NCBI GenBank assembly: GCA_021789855.1
Contig: JAJYIW010000003.1
Location: 1 to 41,666 of the forward strand
DNA length: 41,666 nucleotides
Reading direction: 5' to 3'
Source: Chloroflexota bacterium
GTDB taxonomy: Bacteria > Chloroflexota > Anaerolineae > Anaerolineales > Anaerolineaceae
Shown: in pieces, positions 41,043 through 41,666 of the stretch
Position numbering within the stretch: the first letter of the stretch is position 1
How the letters are laid out: every line of letters starts with the position of its first letter
Notes under the pieces: model-generated
The model's input: the letters and a program-made list of their open reading frames with translations, nothing else
Told to the model about the DNA's origin: nothing
The model's database searches: none
Made by a program: the position numbers and the translations under genes

Positions 41043-41666
41043 TCAGGCCTCCTTCTCCTTTTCTTCATTTGGCTTGCTGACCGACACACCGGCCAGTTTT
41101 TCGAAGTACTGCACGATGCCGCTGTGATCGTCTTCCAGGTGGCCGTCCACTTTCAGCGCCAGCATCACCTCGAGCAACTGGCTGGTGAAGGGCAGCGGTA
41201 CGTCCAGCGCGTGAGCCGTGGCCATCACGTTTTTAATGTCCTTCAGGTTAATAGAGAGCTTGCCGCCAGGCTTGAAATCGTGAGCTATCATCATGGGGGC
41301 CTTGGCGTCCAGCACGGCGCTGCCCGCCAGCCCGCCCCGAATGGCCTGGTACACCTTCTCCGGGTCAACCCCCGCCCGGGTAGCCAGCACCAGCGCCTCG
41401 GCGACCGCGACGATGTTCAAATTGACAATGATCTGGTTCGCCAGCTTGGCGATGCACCCGCTGCCGCAGGGGCCCACCCGTAGCGCAGACGCCCCCATCA
41501 TGCGAAAATACGACTGGATACGTTCGAAGAGCTCGGCCTGCCCGCCCACCATAAAGGCTAGCGTCCCATCGATCGCCCGGGGCTCGCCCCCGCTGACCGG
41601 TGCATCCAGGAACCCCACCGCGTGCGCCGCCAGTTGCGTTTCGCAGGCCTGCGCCTCCCCCGGCGT
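41043..41666 (-). CDS. NAD(P)-dependent 3-hydroxyisobutyrate-dehydrogenase-like enzyme (5' end beyond the window)
   Basis: The C-terminal 207 codons are present; the Rossmann domain start is outside the window. FLDAPVSGGEPRAIDGTLAF is the substrate-binding loop, and GSGCIAKLANQ contains the catalytic Lys. The end, EDDHSGIVQYFEKLAGV, is typical of GarR/LtnD-like members. LtnD oxidises L-threonate in tetronate catabolism and is often encoded beside the DUF1537 kinase, as here. Which acid is used cannot be told. The gene is read toward the kinase and couples to it (stop 41045-41043, next ATG 41041). Confidence 0.87.
   Translation of the reverse strand, partial: TPGEAQACETQLAAHAVGFLDAPVSGGEPRAIDGTLAFMVGGQAELFERIQSYFRMMGASALRVGPCGSGCIAKLANQIIVNLNIVAVAEALVLATRAGVDPEKVYQAIRGGLAGSAVLDAKAPMMIAHDFKPGGKLSINLKDIKNVMATAHALDVPLPFTSQLLEVMLALKVDGHLEDDHSGIVQYFEKLAGVSVSKPNEEKEKEA

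Noticed and set aside
1-41666. CRISPR arrays, tRNA or rRNA genes, insertion sequences
   Set aside because: No spaced direct-repeat array, no cloverleaf-like or rRNA sequence and no transposase motif were recognised on either strand.

Overview
The window looks like chromosomal DNA from a free-living, probably anaerobic or facultative bacterium of the phylum Chloroflexota, most likely class Anaerolineae. This is an inference from gene content and protein flavour: a compact GC-rich genome, a short alanyl-tRNA synthetase, a MurG with a GGTGGGVYP loop, an AdoCbl-dependent ribonucleotide reductase, and a division/cell-wall cluster without murE. No mobile element, CRISPR array, rRNA or tRNA gene was seen.

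Layout. (1) 1-2953, plus strand: the 3' part of a NagD-like HAD phosphatase, then a consensus promoter driving a three-gene unit (six-TM membrane protein, winged-helix regulator, CPBP membrane protease). (2) 3025-7814, minus strand: five sugar-catabolic genes (two Gfo/Idh/MocA dehydrogenases, two xylose-isomerase-like TIM barrels, one ThuA-like protein). They are divergent from 8095-12015, plus strand (GmhA-like SIS isomerase, ROK kinase, PHP-domain hydrolase, DSD1-type PLP enzyme). Together they look like a carbohydrate/amino-compound pathway that cannot be assigned to a known substrate. (3) 12064-15974: MgtA-type Mg2+ P-type ATPase, Fpg/Nei-family DNA glycosylase, and a convergent GNAT acetyltransferase. 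(4) 16033-33589, plus strand: a complete, tightly packed dcw cluster in the order mraZ-rsmH-ftsL-ftsI-murF-mraY-murD-ftsW-murG-(CvpA-like membrane protein)-murC-murB-ddl-ftsQ-ftsA-ftsZ. Most genes overlap or abut. The cluster begins with a sigma-70-like promoter, four 10-bp GTGG repeats that fit MraZ operators, and a terminator-like leader hairpin. (5) 33740-35872, minus strand: alaS, short form, behind a T-box riboswitch with its own promoter. (6) 36007-39352, plus strand: nrdR and nrdJ behind a promoter, a LexA-like palindrome and a leader with two mutually exclusive hairpins. (7) 39404-41666, minus strand: a partial HIBADH-family dehydrogenase, a four-carbon acid sugar kinase (DUF1537/OtnK family) and a small basic protein, suggesting threonate- or tetronate-type acid-sugar catabolism.

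How the genes work together. The dcw block supplies cytoplasmic peptidoglycan precursor synthesis (MurB, C, D, F, Ddl), membrane steps (MraY, MurG), septal polymerisation and cross-linking (FtsW, FtsI) and the divisome scaffold (FtsL, Q, A, Z). MurA and MurE must be encoded elsewhere. The alaS T-box ties AlaRS supply to uncharged tRNA-Ala, and nrdR-nrdJ couples dNTP synthesis to its own repressor. The most notable points for follow-up are the nrdR leader, the MraZ-box plus attenuator leader, the short AlaRS under T-box control, the CvpA-like gene inside the dcw cluster, the MurG G-loop substitution, and the unassigned sugar locus.
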